DNA of 64,000 nt from Bacteroidota bacterium (GTDB lineage: Bacteria > Bacteroidota > Bacteroidia > Chitinophagales > BACL12): contig JADJJZ010000006.1 of NCBI GenBank assembly GCA_016706255.1, positions 1,054,001 through 1,118,000 of the forward strand. The letters are read 5' to 3'. The number at the start of each line of letters is the position of its first letter. Position 1 is the stretch's first letter. Below the pieces are notes generated by a model. It did not search any database. It saw only the letters and a list, made by a program, of their open reading frames with translations, and was not told where the DNA came from. The position numbers and the translations under genes are program-made. Below are positions 45,356 through 53,428 of this stretch, one piece after another.

Positions 45356-46015
45356 GTGAAACAAACCATTACGGTAATATTATTTCTTATCACCTTTCGG
45401 CTTGTTGGGCAGGACACACTTCAGCACAAGTATATCATAAATTTTGATGCGGCTTATACGGGTTCTTTTATTGAAGATGTTTATCAATACCAACCGGCAT
45501 TGGGGTATTCAGTCGGGTTTGATTATTATTGGAGTAAACAGGTTTTCACCGGTTTGAAATTTACAACAATACATACTGAAGTTGTTCCGGAATGGGATGG
45601 TTTTGAACCTTATTTGACGAGGAATAATTTATTACTGTTTGAGTATGGCATAAGTTTTAAAAGTGATGAGATTATATTTATTCCAATATTTCATGCCGGG
45701 GTTGGATTTTATTATTTAGATGAATTTAATCTGCAAACCATGTCCGATTACGGTAGTGTTGAATTAACCTACCACGATGATTATGCAGTAGCTCCAATAA
45801 TCGGATTAGAAACATATTTTGGATATAGGGTTGGTAATAATTTTTCTATAGGATTTACACTAAGTGAATCTTATGTCTACCAAAAATGGAATATTGATGT
45901 AACAGGCGTAGGATTAGATACTTCCTATCCTTTGGATTATGCCACAAGCAATTACAAATATGCTCAATCGGTGATTAATGTATCGGGGGGTATAAAAATT
46001 ATTTTTTTGTTGTGA
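45356..46015 (+). CDS. Putative outer-membrane beta-barrel protein
   Basis: A 219-residue protein from GTG 45356, with signal peptide (MKQTITVILFLITFRLVGQ). The mature part alternates hydrophobic and polar residues with many aromatic residues at strand ends (KYIINFDAAYTGSF, LGYSVGFDYYWSKQ, FGYRVGNNFSIGFTLSESYVY) and ends INVSGGIKIIFLL, a typical barrel terminus. This is the usual look of small Bacteroidota outer-membrane barrels; no specific family is recognised. Its own promoter precedes it, and repeat locus 3 follows 45 bp later. Confidence 0.7.
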   Translation: MKQTITVILFLITFRLVGQDTLQHKYIINFDAAYTGSFIEDVYQYQPALGYSVGFDYYWSKQVFTGLKFTTIHTEVVPEWDGFEPYLTRNNLLLFEYGISFKSDEIIFIPIFHAGVGFYYLDEFNLQTMSDYGSVELTYHDDYAVAPIIGLETYFGYRVGNNFSIGFTLSESYVYQKWNIDVTGVGLDTSYPLDYATSNYKYAQSVINVSGGIKIIFLL

Positions 46016-46059
46016 GGGGTGGTTGATTATAAACCGGAGATATGGTTTTTAATTGGGGT

Positions 46060-46735
46060 GTTTTGTGTCACCCGCCTAGGCGGCAGGTTCTCTTGATTCG
46101 TGAACGTTGGGACCATGTATTTAAAAATATGTAACCCCTAAAGGGGTATTTGTTTTTAGTGAACATGTTGTTTTGTGATAAAATGTACATTTAATCTATT
46201 ATGTACATTCTAAAAATATGTTACCCCTAAAGGGGTATTGGTTTTGGGGGATATATTGTTTTGTGATAAAATGTACATTTAATCTATTATGTACATTCTA
46301 AAAATATGTTACCCCTAAAGGGGTATTTGTTTTTAGTGAACAGGTTGTTTTGTGATAAGATGTACATTTAATCTATAATGTACATTCTAAAAAGATGTTA
46401 CCCCTGCCTAAGGCGGCAGGTAAACCTAAAGGGGTATTGGGTTTTCGTGAACATGTTATTTTGTGATAATATGTTCATTAAATCTTTAATGTACATTTTA
46501 AAAATATGTTACCCCTGCCTAAGGCGGCAGGTAAACCTAAAGGGGTATTTGTTTTTAGTGAACATGTTATTTTGTGATAAAATGTACATTTAATCTATAA
46601 TGTACATTCTAAAAATATGTTACCCCTGCCTTCTGCGGCAGGTAAACCTAAAGGGGTATTTGTTCTCAACCGCATAGCGGTGATACGTTTGTAACGAGCC
46701 GCTACCCTAAGAATCAAAAGAACCCCAGCGGGGTG
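46060..46735 (+). repeat. Repeat locus 3: six forward palindromic units plus a terminal unit
   Basis: Same family as loci 1 and 2. ACCCC starts at 46134, 46223, 46311, 46400, 46511 and 46622: spacings of 89, 88, 89, 111 and 111 bp. The last three units carry the inner 22-bp insertion (CCTGCCTAAGGCGGCAGG type), the first three do not. A related dyad CCGCCTAGGCGG stands alone before the array at 46072-46083. The array ends with a different unit, ACCCC-AGC-GGGGT followed by GAAATAAAAA (about 46721), which matches the terminal unit of locus 2 (ACCCC-GTA-GGGGT, GAAACAAAA). The array lies between the barrel gene and the HMA-AraC gene; no gene is in it. Confidence 0.9.
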
Positions 46736-46807
46736 AAATAAAAATGTGCGATAAACAAAAAACGCCGCTAAAAATTTAATTGTAATTTATGCGATAATCA
46801 CCATCAA

Positions 46808-47368
46808 TTATATGTTTTGTATTGCGATACGACGTTTTTCTTTTAATTTTTTAAAATGGGTTGGTGTGAGGCCGGTAACTTTTTTAAATTGGGCAGAAAG
46901 ATGTGCTACACTGCTATAGTGCAACATAAACGCAATTTCTGATAAGGTATGTTCACCAAAAATAATTAATTCTTTTATGCGCTCAATTTTTAGCGCAATC
47001 ATATACTGCTCAATTGTGGTTGCTTCTACTTCACTGAAAAAATTGGCGAGATAGGTATAACTATGATTTAACTCTTTACTTAACAGTGCCGAAAACTTGA
47101 TATTCGGTTTTTCATCTGAATTATATACATAATCAATAATTACCTGCCTGATTTTTTCTACTAATATGCCTTGCTTTTTTTCTAATAATTCTAAACCAAC
47201 CTTATTAATTTTTTTGTTCAACTTTATTTTGTCCTCATCAGAAACTTTTTCTTTGGTTTCAATTTCACCTAATTCAACTTTTACCGGTTGGATATTTAAC
47301 TCTTCAAGGGCTTCTTTAACTACAAGTTTGCAGCTTTCACAAGCCATATTTTTTACGTAAATTTTCAT
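46808..47368 (-). CDS. AraC-family transcriptional regulator with N-terminal HMA-like domain
   Basis: A 186-residue protein. ATG 47368 is chosen because it begins MKIYVKNMACESCKLVVKEAL; the frame extends 50 codons further into repeat-family end sequence and those codons are not credible. The first 65 residues resemble a heavy-metal-associated domain with a CxxC pair in MACESC; the C-terminal 100 residues are an AraC DNA-binding domain with two helix-turn-helix motifs (LNHSYTYLANFFSEVEATTIEQYM and LSEIAFMLHYSSVAHLSAQFKKVTGLTPTHFKK). A metal-sensing repressor or activator is the natural guess; no transporter gene is adjacent. It lies between the array of locus 3 and its end module. Confidence 0.88.
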   Translation of the reverse strand: MKIYVKNMACESCKLVVKEALEELNIQPVKVELGEIETKEKVSDEDKIKLNKKINKVGLELLEKKQGILVEKIRQVIIDYVYNSDEKPNIKFSALLSKELNHSYTYLANFFSEVEATTIEQYMIALKIERIKELIIFGEHTLSEIAFMLHYSSVAHLSAQFKKVTGLTPTHFKKLKEKRRIAIQNI

Positions 47369-47490
47369 ATTAAAGGATTTTGTGCAACAGACTAAAGAAT
47401 TATAATGATTGTGACTTAAAACCAATTGTAAAATTATTAAAAAAATGTCGCTGCTAACGTTAAACCTTTTTAATAGAATAGATATCGTAA

Positions 47491-47690
47491 CTTCTAACCC
47501 GGATTGAAGCGGAAACAAACTAATGTGCTAATGTGAGGATGTGCTAATGTGCTGATTAACAGCCGAATTCTGTGTGCGCATTACCTTTAATCTTTTTATT
47601 TACAAACGGAGCTCCCGTACAACCTGGACAAATGCTGCTTTAGAGGTTTGTTGGAGTGAAAAGCCGGTGCGGATGTTGATGGCGTGGGGG
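47491..47690 (-). repeat. End module of repeat locus 3
   Basis: Homologous, with the same orientation, to the end module of locus 2: TCTAACCCGGATTG (47493-47506), ACAAAC, then 8-mers CTAATGTG, CTAATGTG, AGGATGTG, CTAATGTG at 47520-47551, CTGATTAA, CAGCCG, AAGCCGGTGCGGATGTTGATG (47660-47681 region, with the same GCGGATGTTGATG as the right end of locus 1). The middle is diverged. No gene in it. It lies directly upstream of the HMA-AraC gene. Confidence 0.8.
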
Positions 47691-47729
47691 ATGGTCATGT
47701 TCCAAATATTGAATTTATTTTAAATTAAA

Positions 47730-47753
47730 AAACCCCATCGGAAGACGGGGTTT
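47730..47753 (-). terminator. Terminator of the bacilliredoxin gene
   Basis: On the minus strand AAACCCC pairs with GGGGTTT (47747-47753 with 47730-47736) with an extra TC/GA pair inside, and a T6 run follows, 20 bp beyond the stop codon. Confidence 0.8.
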
Positions 47754-47774
47754 CGATTATATCGTTTATAAATT

Positions 47775-48203
47775 TTAATTTGCTTCTACACCACAATATT
47801 TATTGTATGCATTTGCAAGATCGTTGGCAATCATCATGGCATTGCGGCCTTCAATTTGATGGCGTTCGATAAAATATACCAATTTGCCATTTTTAAACAA
47901 TGCAATACTTGGCGAACTTGGCGGATAAGGCAAAGTGAGTTTTCTTGCTTCAGCAACCGCATCGAGGTCGAAACCGGCAAAAACGGTAGCTAATTTATCG
48001 GGTTTGCTATCGTTGCTTAACGACAAACGCACACCCGGGCGGGCGTTTCCGGCTGCACAACCACATACGGAGTTAATTACTAATAACAAGGTGCCTTCAG
48101 TTCCTTTAATGGTGCTGTTTACCATTTCAGGTGTGGTTAAATCTTCGAAACCTACCTTGGTAAGTTCTTCTTTCATTGGTTGTACCAGTTCTTTAGGATA
48201 CAT
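47775..48203 (-). CDS. Bacilliredoxin (BrxA/BrxB, YphP-like)
   Basis: A 142-residue thioredoxin-fold protein. The redox motif is CGC in SVCGCAAGNARPG (about 47-49), characteristic of BrxA/BrxB; PPSSPSIALFKNGKLVYFIERHQIEGR and the C-terminal CG support it. In Firmicutes it removes bacillithiol from proteins; Bacteroidota homologues occur with bacillithiol-type DinB-fold transferases, two of which are in this window. Divergent from ahcY. Confidence 0.92.
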   Translation of the reverse strand: MYPKELVQPMKEELTKVGFEDLTTPEMVNSTIKGTEGTLLLVINSVCGCAAGNARPGVRLSLSNDSKPDKLATVFAGFDLDAVAEARKLTLPYPPSSPSIALFKNGKLVYFIERHQIEGRNAMMIANDLANAYNKYCGVEAN

Positions 48204-48313
48204 AGTTTATTGCTGTTTTATGTTACAAAGTTAAGCGCTCACGTTATTTTATCATAATGATAAAATATCTGCGTTATTCCATGAACCAAGATGCAGTATA
48301 AATGGTTCATACG

Positions 48314-48344
48314 TTGCCAAAGGGAAAGCAATTTTTTACCTTTG
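48314..48344 (+). promoter_or_regulatory. Promoter of ahcY
   Basis: TTG at 48314-48316, 20-nt spacer, TACCTTTG at 48337-48344, a complete match to the Bacteroidota consensus. It lies inside an in-frame upward extension of the ahcY reading frame (from ATG 48302), which therefore cannot be the true start. Confidence 0.75.
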
Positions 48345-48382
48345 TGCCAGAGTTCAAATTAGTAATCAATAAAAACAGTATA

Positions 48383-49699
48383 ATGAACGTAGTTACAGAC
48401 ACAAAACTCCCATACAAAGTAAAGGACATAGCCCTTGCTGCCTGGGGTCGTAAAGAAATTAAACTGGCTGAAGCCGAAATGCCCGGACTAATGAGTCTGC
48501 GCGAAGAATATGGCAATTCAAAGCCGCTGAAAGGCGCTCGTATTGCGGGTTGCTTACATATGACCATCCAAACTGCGGTGCTCATAGAAACCCTGAAAGA
48601 ACTGGGTGCAGATGTACAATGGAGTTCTTGTAATATTTTTTCAACCCAGGATCATGCTGCTGCTGCAATTGCTGCTGCGGGAATTCCGGTTTATGCCTGG
48701 AAAGGTGAAACTTTGGAAGAATACGACTGGTGCATTGAGCAAACACTGTTTTTTGGCGAAAACAACGAGCCTTTAAACATGATTCTTGACGATGGTGGTG
48801 ACTTAACCAACCTCGTTTTGGATAAATACCCTGAAATGGTGAAACACTTACGTGGTATTTCGGAAGAAACAACTACAGGTGTTCACAGATTATACGATCG
48901 CGTGGTAAAAGGCACTTTACCGGTTCCTGCTATTAACGTGAACGACTCAGTTACGAAATCGAAATTCGACAATAAATACGGTTGTAAAGAATCATTAGTT
49001 GATGCTATTCGTCGCGCAACTGATATTATGATGGCCGGCAAAGTGGCTGTTGTTGCGGGTTATGGCGATGTGGGAAAAGGTTCGGCTCAATCGTTACGCG
49101 GAGCAGGTGCTCGTGTATTAATTACCGAAATTGACCCGATTTGTGCTTTACAGGCTGCAATGGATGGTTATGAAGTGAAAAAAATGGATGATGCGGTTAA
49201 AGAAGCTGATATTATTGTAACGGCTACGGGTAACTGCGACATTATTACCGGTCGTCATTTTGAAAATATGAAACACAATGCGATTGTTTGTAATATCGGT
49301 CACTTTGATGATGAAATTGATGTTGCCTGGTTAAATAATAATCACGGTGCTTCTAAAGATGAAATTAAACCTCAGGTTGATAAATATACCGTGAATGGTA
49401 AAGACCTTATTTTATTAGCTGAAGGTCGTTTAGTGAATTTAGGATGTGCAATGGGTCACCCAAGTTTTGTTATGAGTAATTCGTTTACCAACCAAACGTT
49501 GGCTCAAATTGAGTTATGGTTAAATGGTAGCAGTTATGAAAACAAAGTGTATACCTTACCAAAATACCTTGATGAAAAAGTTGCTCGTTTGCACTTACAT
49601 AAATTAGGTGTTGTTTTGGAAGAATTAAGCGATAAACAAGCTAATTATATCGGCGTTGAAAAATCAGGCCCTTACAAACCTGAATATTACCGCTATTAA
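48383..49699 (+). CDS. ahcY: Adenosylhomocysteinase
   Basis: A 438-residue enzyme splitting S-adenosylhomocysteine into adenosine and homocysteine with bound NAD. ATG 48383 is chosen because the promoter lies upstream of it and the protein then starts in the usual place ([26 protein letters not shown]). Motifs: [49 protein letters not shown]-binding [23 protein letters not shown] and the C-terminal [29 protein letters not shown] with KPEYYRY. Nothing in the window makes SAM, so this is housekeeping methyl-cycle function. Confidence 0.97.
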   Translation: MNVVTDTKLPYKVKDIALAAWGRKEIKLAEAEMPGLMSLREEYGNSKPLKGARIAGCLHMTIQTAVLIETLKELGADVQWSSCNIFSTQDHAAAAIAAAGIPVYAWKGETLEEYDWCIEQTLFFGENNEPLNMILDDGGDLTNLVLDKYPEMVKHLRGISEETTTGVHRLYDRVVKGTLPVPAINVNDSVTKSKFDNKYGCKESLVDAIRRATDIMMAGKVAVVAGYGDVGKGSAQSLRGAGARVLITEIDPICALQAAMDGYEVKKMDDAVKEADIIVTATGNCDIITGRHFENMKHNAIVCNIGHFDDEIDVAWLNNNHGASKDEIKPQVDKYTVNGKDLILLAEGRLVNLGCAMGHPSFVMSNSFTNQTLAQIELWLNGSSYENKVYTLPKYLDEKVARLHLHKLGVVLEELSDKQANYIGVEKSGPYKPEYYRY

Positions 49700-49722
49700 T
49701 AACATATTCAACTTGCTTTCTA

Positions 49723-49757
49723 AAAAGGGGTGACAGCAATGTTGCTCCTTTTTTTAT
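49723..49757 (+). terminator. Probable terminator of ahcY
   Basis: AGCAA/TTGCT stem with an outer AAAAAGG/CCTTTTT pairing separated by a bulge, ending in a T-run, about 25 bp after the stop codon. Weaker than the others in this window. Confidence 0.5.
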
Positions 49758-49814
49758 GTACACAATTGAAGGTTTACATTAAAATATGTTTTGTTACTTT
49801 GTAAAAATTATTTC

Positions 49815-50534
49815 ATGACGAAGTTATCCATCAATATAAATAAAATTGCAACGCTGCGAAACGCACGTGGTGGCAATGTGCCGAACGTGGTAAAATTTGC
49901 AATGGATTGCGAACGTTTTGGGGTAGATGGTATTACCGTTCACCCCAGGCCTGATGAGCGACATATTACATTAAATGATGTTTATAATCTCGCACCTGTT
50001 ATTCAAACAGAATTTAATATTGAAGGATATCCGGATGCGCGTTTTATGAAAATGGTCGCGGCGATAAAACCCGCGCAAGCAACGCTGGTGCCGGATCCGC
50101 CGGATGTTTTAACTTCAAATACCGGTTGGGATGTAATTAAAAATAAATCGTTGTTGATTGATATTATTAATCAGTTGCATGCGTACGGTGTACGCGTTTC
50201 AATTTTTTTAAATCCCGAATTAGATCAGGTAGAAGCAGCAAAATTAACGGGCACCGACAGAATAGAATTTTATACGGGACCATACGCTGAACATTACCAA
50301 CAAGATAAACAATTGGCAATTGCAGCATATGTTAAAGCGGCAGAAGCTGCGCATGCAATTGGGTTAGGTATAAATGCCGGTCATGATTTGAGTTTGCAAA
50401 ATCTAAAATTCTTCAAACAAAGTTTAGTGCATTTAGATGAGGTAAGTATCGGACATGCAATTATCAGCGATGCCTTATATTATGGTATAGAAAATACCAT
50501 TCAGATGTATAAAAGATTATTGTCAGAAAATTAA
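49815..50534 (+). CDS. pdxJ: Pyridoxine 5'-phosphate synthase
   Basis: A 239-residue enzyme forming pyridoxine 5'-phosphate from 1-deoxyxylulose phosphate and 3-amino-2-oxopropyl phosphate. ATG 49815 is used; upstream codons of the frame lack family sequence. Blocks: KLSININKIATLRNARGGN, GVDGITVHPRPDERHI (catalytic Glu/His region), GYPDARFMKMVAAIKPAQATLVPD, VSIFLNPELDQVEAAKLTG and LGINAGHDLSLQNL with the late EVSIGHAIISDALYYGIENT. Length is as expected. A terminator follows, shared with the convergent lipoprotein gene. Confidence 0.95.
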   Translation: MTKLSININKIATLRNARGGNVPNVVKFAMDCERFGVDGITVHPRPDERHITLNDVYNLAPVIQTEFNIEGYPDARFMKMVAAIKPAQATLVPDPPDVLTSNTGWDVIKNKSLLIDIINQLHAYGVRVSIFLNPELDQVEAAKLTGTDRIEFYTGPYAEHYQQDKQLAIAAYVKAAEAAHAIGLGINAGHDLSLQNLKFFKQSLVHLDEVSIGHAIISDALYYGIENTIQMYKRLLSEN

Positions 50535-50556
50535 TTTACTTAATTCATTAAAATAA

Positions 50557-50583
50557 AAAAGCCTTCCAAGTAGGAAGGCTTTT
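50557..50583. terminator. Bidirectional terminator
   Basis: AAAAGCCTTCC (50557-50567) pairs with 50573-50583 across loop AAGTA between the convergent pdxJ and Omp28-like genes, with T/A runs at both ends. Confidence 0.9.
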
Positions 50584-50601
50584 GATTTGAATATGGTAAT
50601 A

Positions 50602-51444
50602 TTATAAATGCGTTTCTTGTGCATTAATGTAAGTATATTTTCCTTCAGCTGAATCATATTTCCAAACGATAGCAACCATATACATGTTTTCTGGTTTCCA
50701 TGTAACGTTTTTCTCAATTTGATATGATTTAGTGAATACGACACCATTTGCTCCGGATCCGAACACAAATTGTTCACCCCAAGCACTACCGTTAGAAGAA
50801 GCGCGGATAACGTGATTGTGAACGAAGTTAGGATCAGCAGGTGAGCCGTTAATTTGTTGAGTAAATACAAGGCCGTCTTCCATTAAGTAAGCAGCAACAA
50901 AATAATCGCCAGATACATCAGCAAAAAGTTCAGCACTTACAGAAATGGTGATAGATGAACCATTATCGGTAAAACCGGCAACAGCGCCAGCTTCAGCCGG
51001 ACCAGTTCCTGCTTCAGTTAAAGCAGAAGCTGCCATAGCAGCACCATCATAGAATGTAGCCTGGTTCCATACATATAATGTAGGGTAACCACCAACAATT
51101 CCTTCAGCACCGTAATAGTCGGTTAAGGTTGTTGACTCATCAGTAGTGATTTCGTCAGTATTATGAATACTCAGTGGAATTGCGCTCGCACCGGTACCTT
51201 CAATAGCTTTGTTAAATTCAGGAGCACCCCATTCACCGCAATAAGGACACCAAGTTGCAGTAAAATCGCCCATCAGCGCATGTTTCTGGCTGCTAGGTGA
51301 AAAACAACCACCATCATCGTCGGTTGCATTAGGATTGTAATTAATTGAAAATGGGTCTGTACATCCGTAAACACGGTCTTTAGCACAAGAGGAGATAGCG
51401 AATGCAGATGTTGCTGCGATTGCTATGATTAATAGTTTTTTCAT
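50602..51444 (-). CDS. Omp28-related lipoprotein with thioredoxin-like CPYC motif
   Basis: A 280-residue lipoprotein. ATG 51444 begins MKKLLIIAIAATSAFAISSC (lipobox ISSC, Cys20); the frame extends upstream but has no signal there. After a Cys-rich Ca-binding-like stretch (GCTDPFSINYNPNATDDDGGC, the bacterial TSP3/EF-like pattern) comes a thioredoxin-like part with GDFTATWCPYCGEWGAPEF (CPYC) and AEGIVGGYPTLYVW, matching the Omp28-related outer-membrane family. The CxxC suggests a redox function at the cell surface, not proven. The minus-strand -7 box TATATTTG lies 3 nt upstream of the start (51448-51455). Confidence 0.82.
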   Translation of the reverse strand: MKKLLIIAIAATSAFAISSCAKDRVYGCTDPFSINYNPNATDDDGGCFSPSSQKHALMGDFTATWCPYCGEWGAPEFNKAIEGTGASAIPLSIHNTDEITTDESTTLTDYYGAEGIVGGYPTLYVWNQATFYDGAAMAASALTEAGTGPAEAGAVAGFTDNGSSITISVSAELFADVSGDYFVAAYLMEDGLVFTQQINGSPADPNFVHNHVIRASSNGSAWGEQFVFGSGANGVVFTKSYQIEKNVTWKPENMYMVAIVWKYDSAEGKYTYINAQETHL

Positions 51445-51447
51445 ATT

Positions 51448-51455
51448 CAAATATA
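51448..51455 (-). promoter_or_regulatory. -7 box of the Omp28-like gene
   Basis: On the minus strand this reads TATATTTG, a match to TAnnTTTG, ending 3 nt before the start codon at 51444; no -33 TTG at the expected distance. The spacing would give a leaderless message if used. Confidence 0.3.
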
Positions 51456-51586
51456 TTGGTTTTTGGAAATCCGATACTAAAGTAACGAATATTTCTGTAT
51501 ATACAAACAATTTTACTAACAAAACTGACGAAATACTGACACAGCCAACGGATGGCTATGTGTTATCTTTACCAAAAATAACAAAA

Positions 51587-53410
51587 ATGTTTAAAAAATC
51601 TTCCCTTTTTGTCCTGATTTGTTGTGTTGGGATTATTGTTAAAGCGCAACCTGCTTTTCAACTGGTAAATTTTGCTTCCGGGTTTTCTTCGCCTGTCGAT
51701 ATTGCCAATGCCGGTGATGAACGCATTTTTATTGTTGAACGCGAGGGTTATATCAAGATAGTGGACCTGAGCGGAACAGTTTATGCAGATAATTTTTTGG
51801 ACATACATACCCAAATTGAATCGGGTTATCAGGAACAGGGATTATTGGGGCTGGCTTTTCACCCTGATTACGCAGATAATGGATTTTTTTATGTGTATTA
51901 CACCGATCTGGATGGAAACACGGTGGTATCGCGTTATCAGGTGAGTACATTTGATCCTGATATTGCCGACCCGACAACAGAGTTAATATTATTTACTGCC
52001 GATCAACCATTTGTAAATCACAACGGCGGATGTATCAAATTTGGCCCTGATGGTTATTTATATATAGGGTTAGGAGATGGTGGTTCAGCGGGTGATCCGG
52101 GCAACAGAGCACAAAATCCTGAAAATAAATTGGGCAAGATGCACAGAATCGATGTAGATGGCGGTACTCCTTATGCCATACCAGCAGATAATCCATTTGC
52201 AACTGCAACTGATACCTTACAGGAAATTTGGGCAATCGGTTATCGCAACCCATGGCGTTATAGTTTCGACCGACTCAACGGGAATATGTGGGTTGGTGAT
52301 GTTGGACAAAATTTGCAGGAAGAAGTTGATGTGGAGTTAGCGGGTGATGGCGGACATAATTATGGATGGCGCTGTTATGAAGGTTTTGATGTATTTAATG
52401 ATGCCGGATGTGATGATGATGGTTCTGATTATACTTTTCCAATTTTACAATATCCACATAATTATACAACAGGTGGTTTTAGTATAACAGGTGGTTTTGT
52501 TTACAGAGGTACAGAATTTCCGGGTATGTATGGATATTACATGTTTGCCGATTATGTTTCCGGCAACTGGTGGTGGGTAAATGCTGATGCAGGTGCACCA
52601 TATATTTATGAACGTGAAGATGATGTTGAAGGTGATATTGCTGTTTTTGGTGAAGATGTAAATGGTGAGATTTATTGTGGTGATCTTGCTTCTGGAATTA
52701 TTTATCATGTTACAGATGCGTGTGGTTCATTTGTATTAAATACAATTGCTACCGATTATGCATGCGGTGCAGGAACCGGTAGTATTGATTTATCTATTAT
52801 TGATGGCGCTGCTCCATATACTATTGAATGGTCAACGGGTGCTACTACTGAAGATGTTGAAGGATTAACAGCAGGTACTTATACGGTTACAGTTACTGAT
52901 AATGCTGGTTGTGAGCGGATGGCAGTAGTTGCAATAAATGAAAATCCCGGATTTGTAGTTACTGTTACGAATGTTGGAAATACATTAAGTGCAGATGCAG
53001 GAACAAGTTGGCAATGGTATTTTAATGGTGTATTAATAGAAGGTGCAACTGCACAAACTTATGACGCTACGGAAACAGGTAATTATTATGTTGTAGCAAC
53101 TGATGATAACGGATGTATTGCAACCAGTACGGCAGTTGATTTTACAGTTGGTATTAAAGAATTATTCCAGCAACATTTGTTGATTTATCCAAATCCGACT
53201 ACCGGAATATTTACCATTGAATTACCGGAAACGGCAAGTGTAAATGGTAACCTGATTATTTATAATTTGGTGGGCGATAAAATTTATTCTCAAGAAATAA
53301 CTTCGAATCCAATACAAATTAATATGACCGGTTTCTCAAACGGATTATATACCATTGAGTTAGAAAATGAAAATAATTTATTTACGCAAACACTTATTCT
53401 CGGAAAATAA
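51587..53410 (+). CDS. Secreted PQQ-type glucose/sorbosone dehydrogenase with SprB repeat and T9SS signal
   Basis: A 607-residue secreted protein. ATG 51587 gives the signal peptide MFKKSSLFVLICCVGIIVKAQ. Residues 25-380 are a six-bladed propeller of the glucose/sorbosone dehydrogenase type: RIFIVEREGYIKIVDLSG, EQGLLGLAFHPDYADNGFFYVYYTD, FVNHNGGCIKFGPDGYLYIGLGDGGSAGDPGNRAQNP, EIWAIGYRNPWRYSFDR and GGFVYRGTEFPGMYGYYMFADYVSGN. Then a SprB repeat (TIEWSTGATTEDVEGLTAGTY) and an Ig-like region, and a type A T9SS signal (LLIYPNPTTGIFTIEL to FTQTLILGK). Soluble aldose sugar dehydrogenases use PQQ; the natural sugar is unknown. Confidence 0.9.
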   Translation: MFKKSSLFVLICCVGIIVKAQPAFQLVNFASGFSSPVDIANAGDERIFIVEREGYIKIVDLSGTVYADNFLDIHTQIESGYQEQGLLGLAFHPDYADNGFFYVYYTDLDGNTVVSRYQVSTFDPDIADPTTELILFTADQPFVNHNGGCIKFGPDGYLYIGLGDGGSAGDPGNRAQNPENKLGKMHRIDVDGGTPYAIPADNPFATATDTLQEIWAIGYRNPWRYSFDRLNGNMWVGDVGQNLQEEVDVELAGDGGHNYGWRCYEGFDVFNDAGCDDDGSDYTFPILQYPHNYTTGGFSITGGFVYRGTEFPGMYGYYMFADYVSGNWWWVNADAGAPYIYEREDDVEGDIAVFGEDVNGEIYCGDLASGIIYHVTDACGSFVLNTIATDYACGAGTGSIDLSIIDGAAPYTIEWSTGATTEDVEGLTAGTYTVTVTDNAGCERMAVVAINENPGFVVTVTNVGNTLSADAGTSWQWYFNGVLIEGATAQTYDATETGNYYVVATDDNGCIATSTAVDFTVGIKELFQQHLLIYPNPTTGIFTIELPETASVNGNLIIYNLVGDKIYSQEITSNPIQINMTGFSNGLYTIELENENNLFTQTLILGK

Positions 53411-53428
53411 TTTTTTTTAATTACTTAT

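Noticed and set aside
46378..46593. A 71-codon plus-strand frame (MYILKRCYPCLRRQVNL...)
   Set aside because: It runs across two repeat units and repeats itself at the protein level; it is a by-product of the array.
47369..47518. 50-codon N-terminal extension of the HMA-AraC frame
   Set aside because: It enters the end-module sequence of the repeat family, has no family similarity, and ATG 47368 gives the usual HMA start.
48302..48382. 27-codon N-terminal extension of ahcY
   Set aside because: The full promoter motif (48314-48344) lies inside it, and the family starts at the later ATG.
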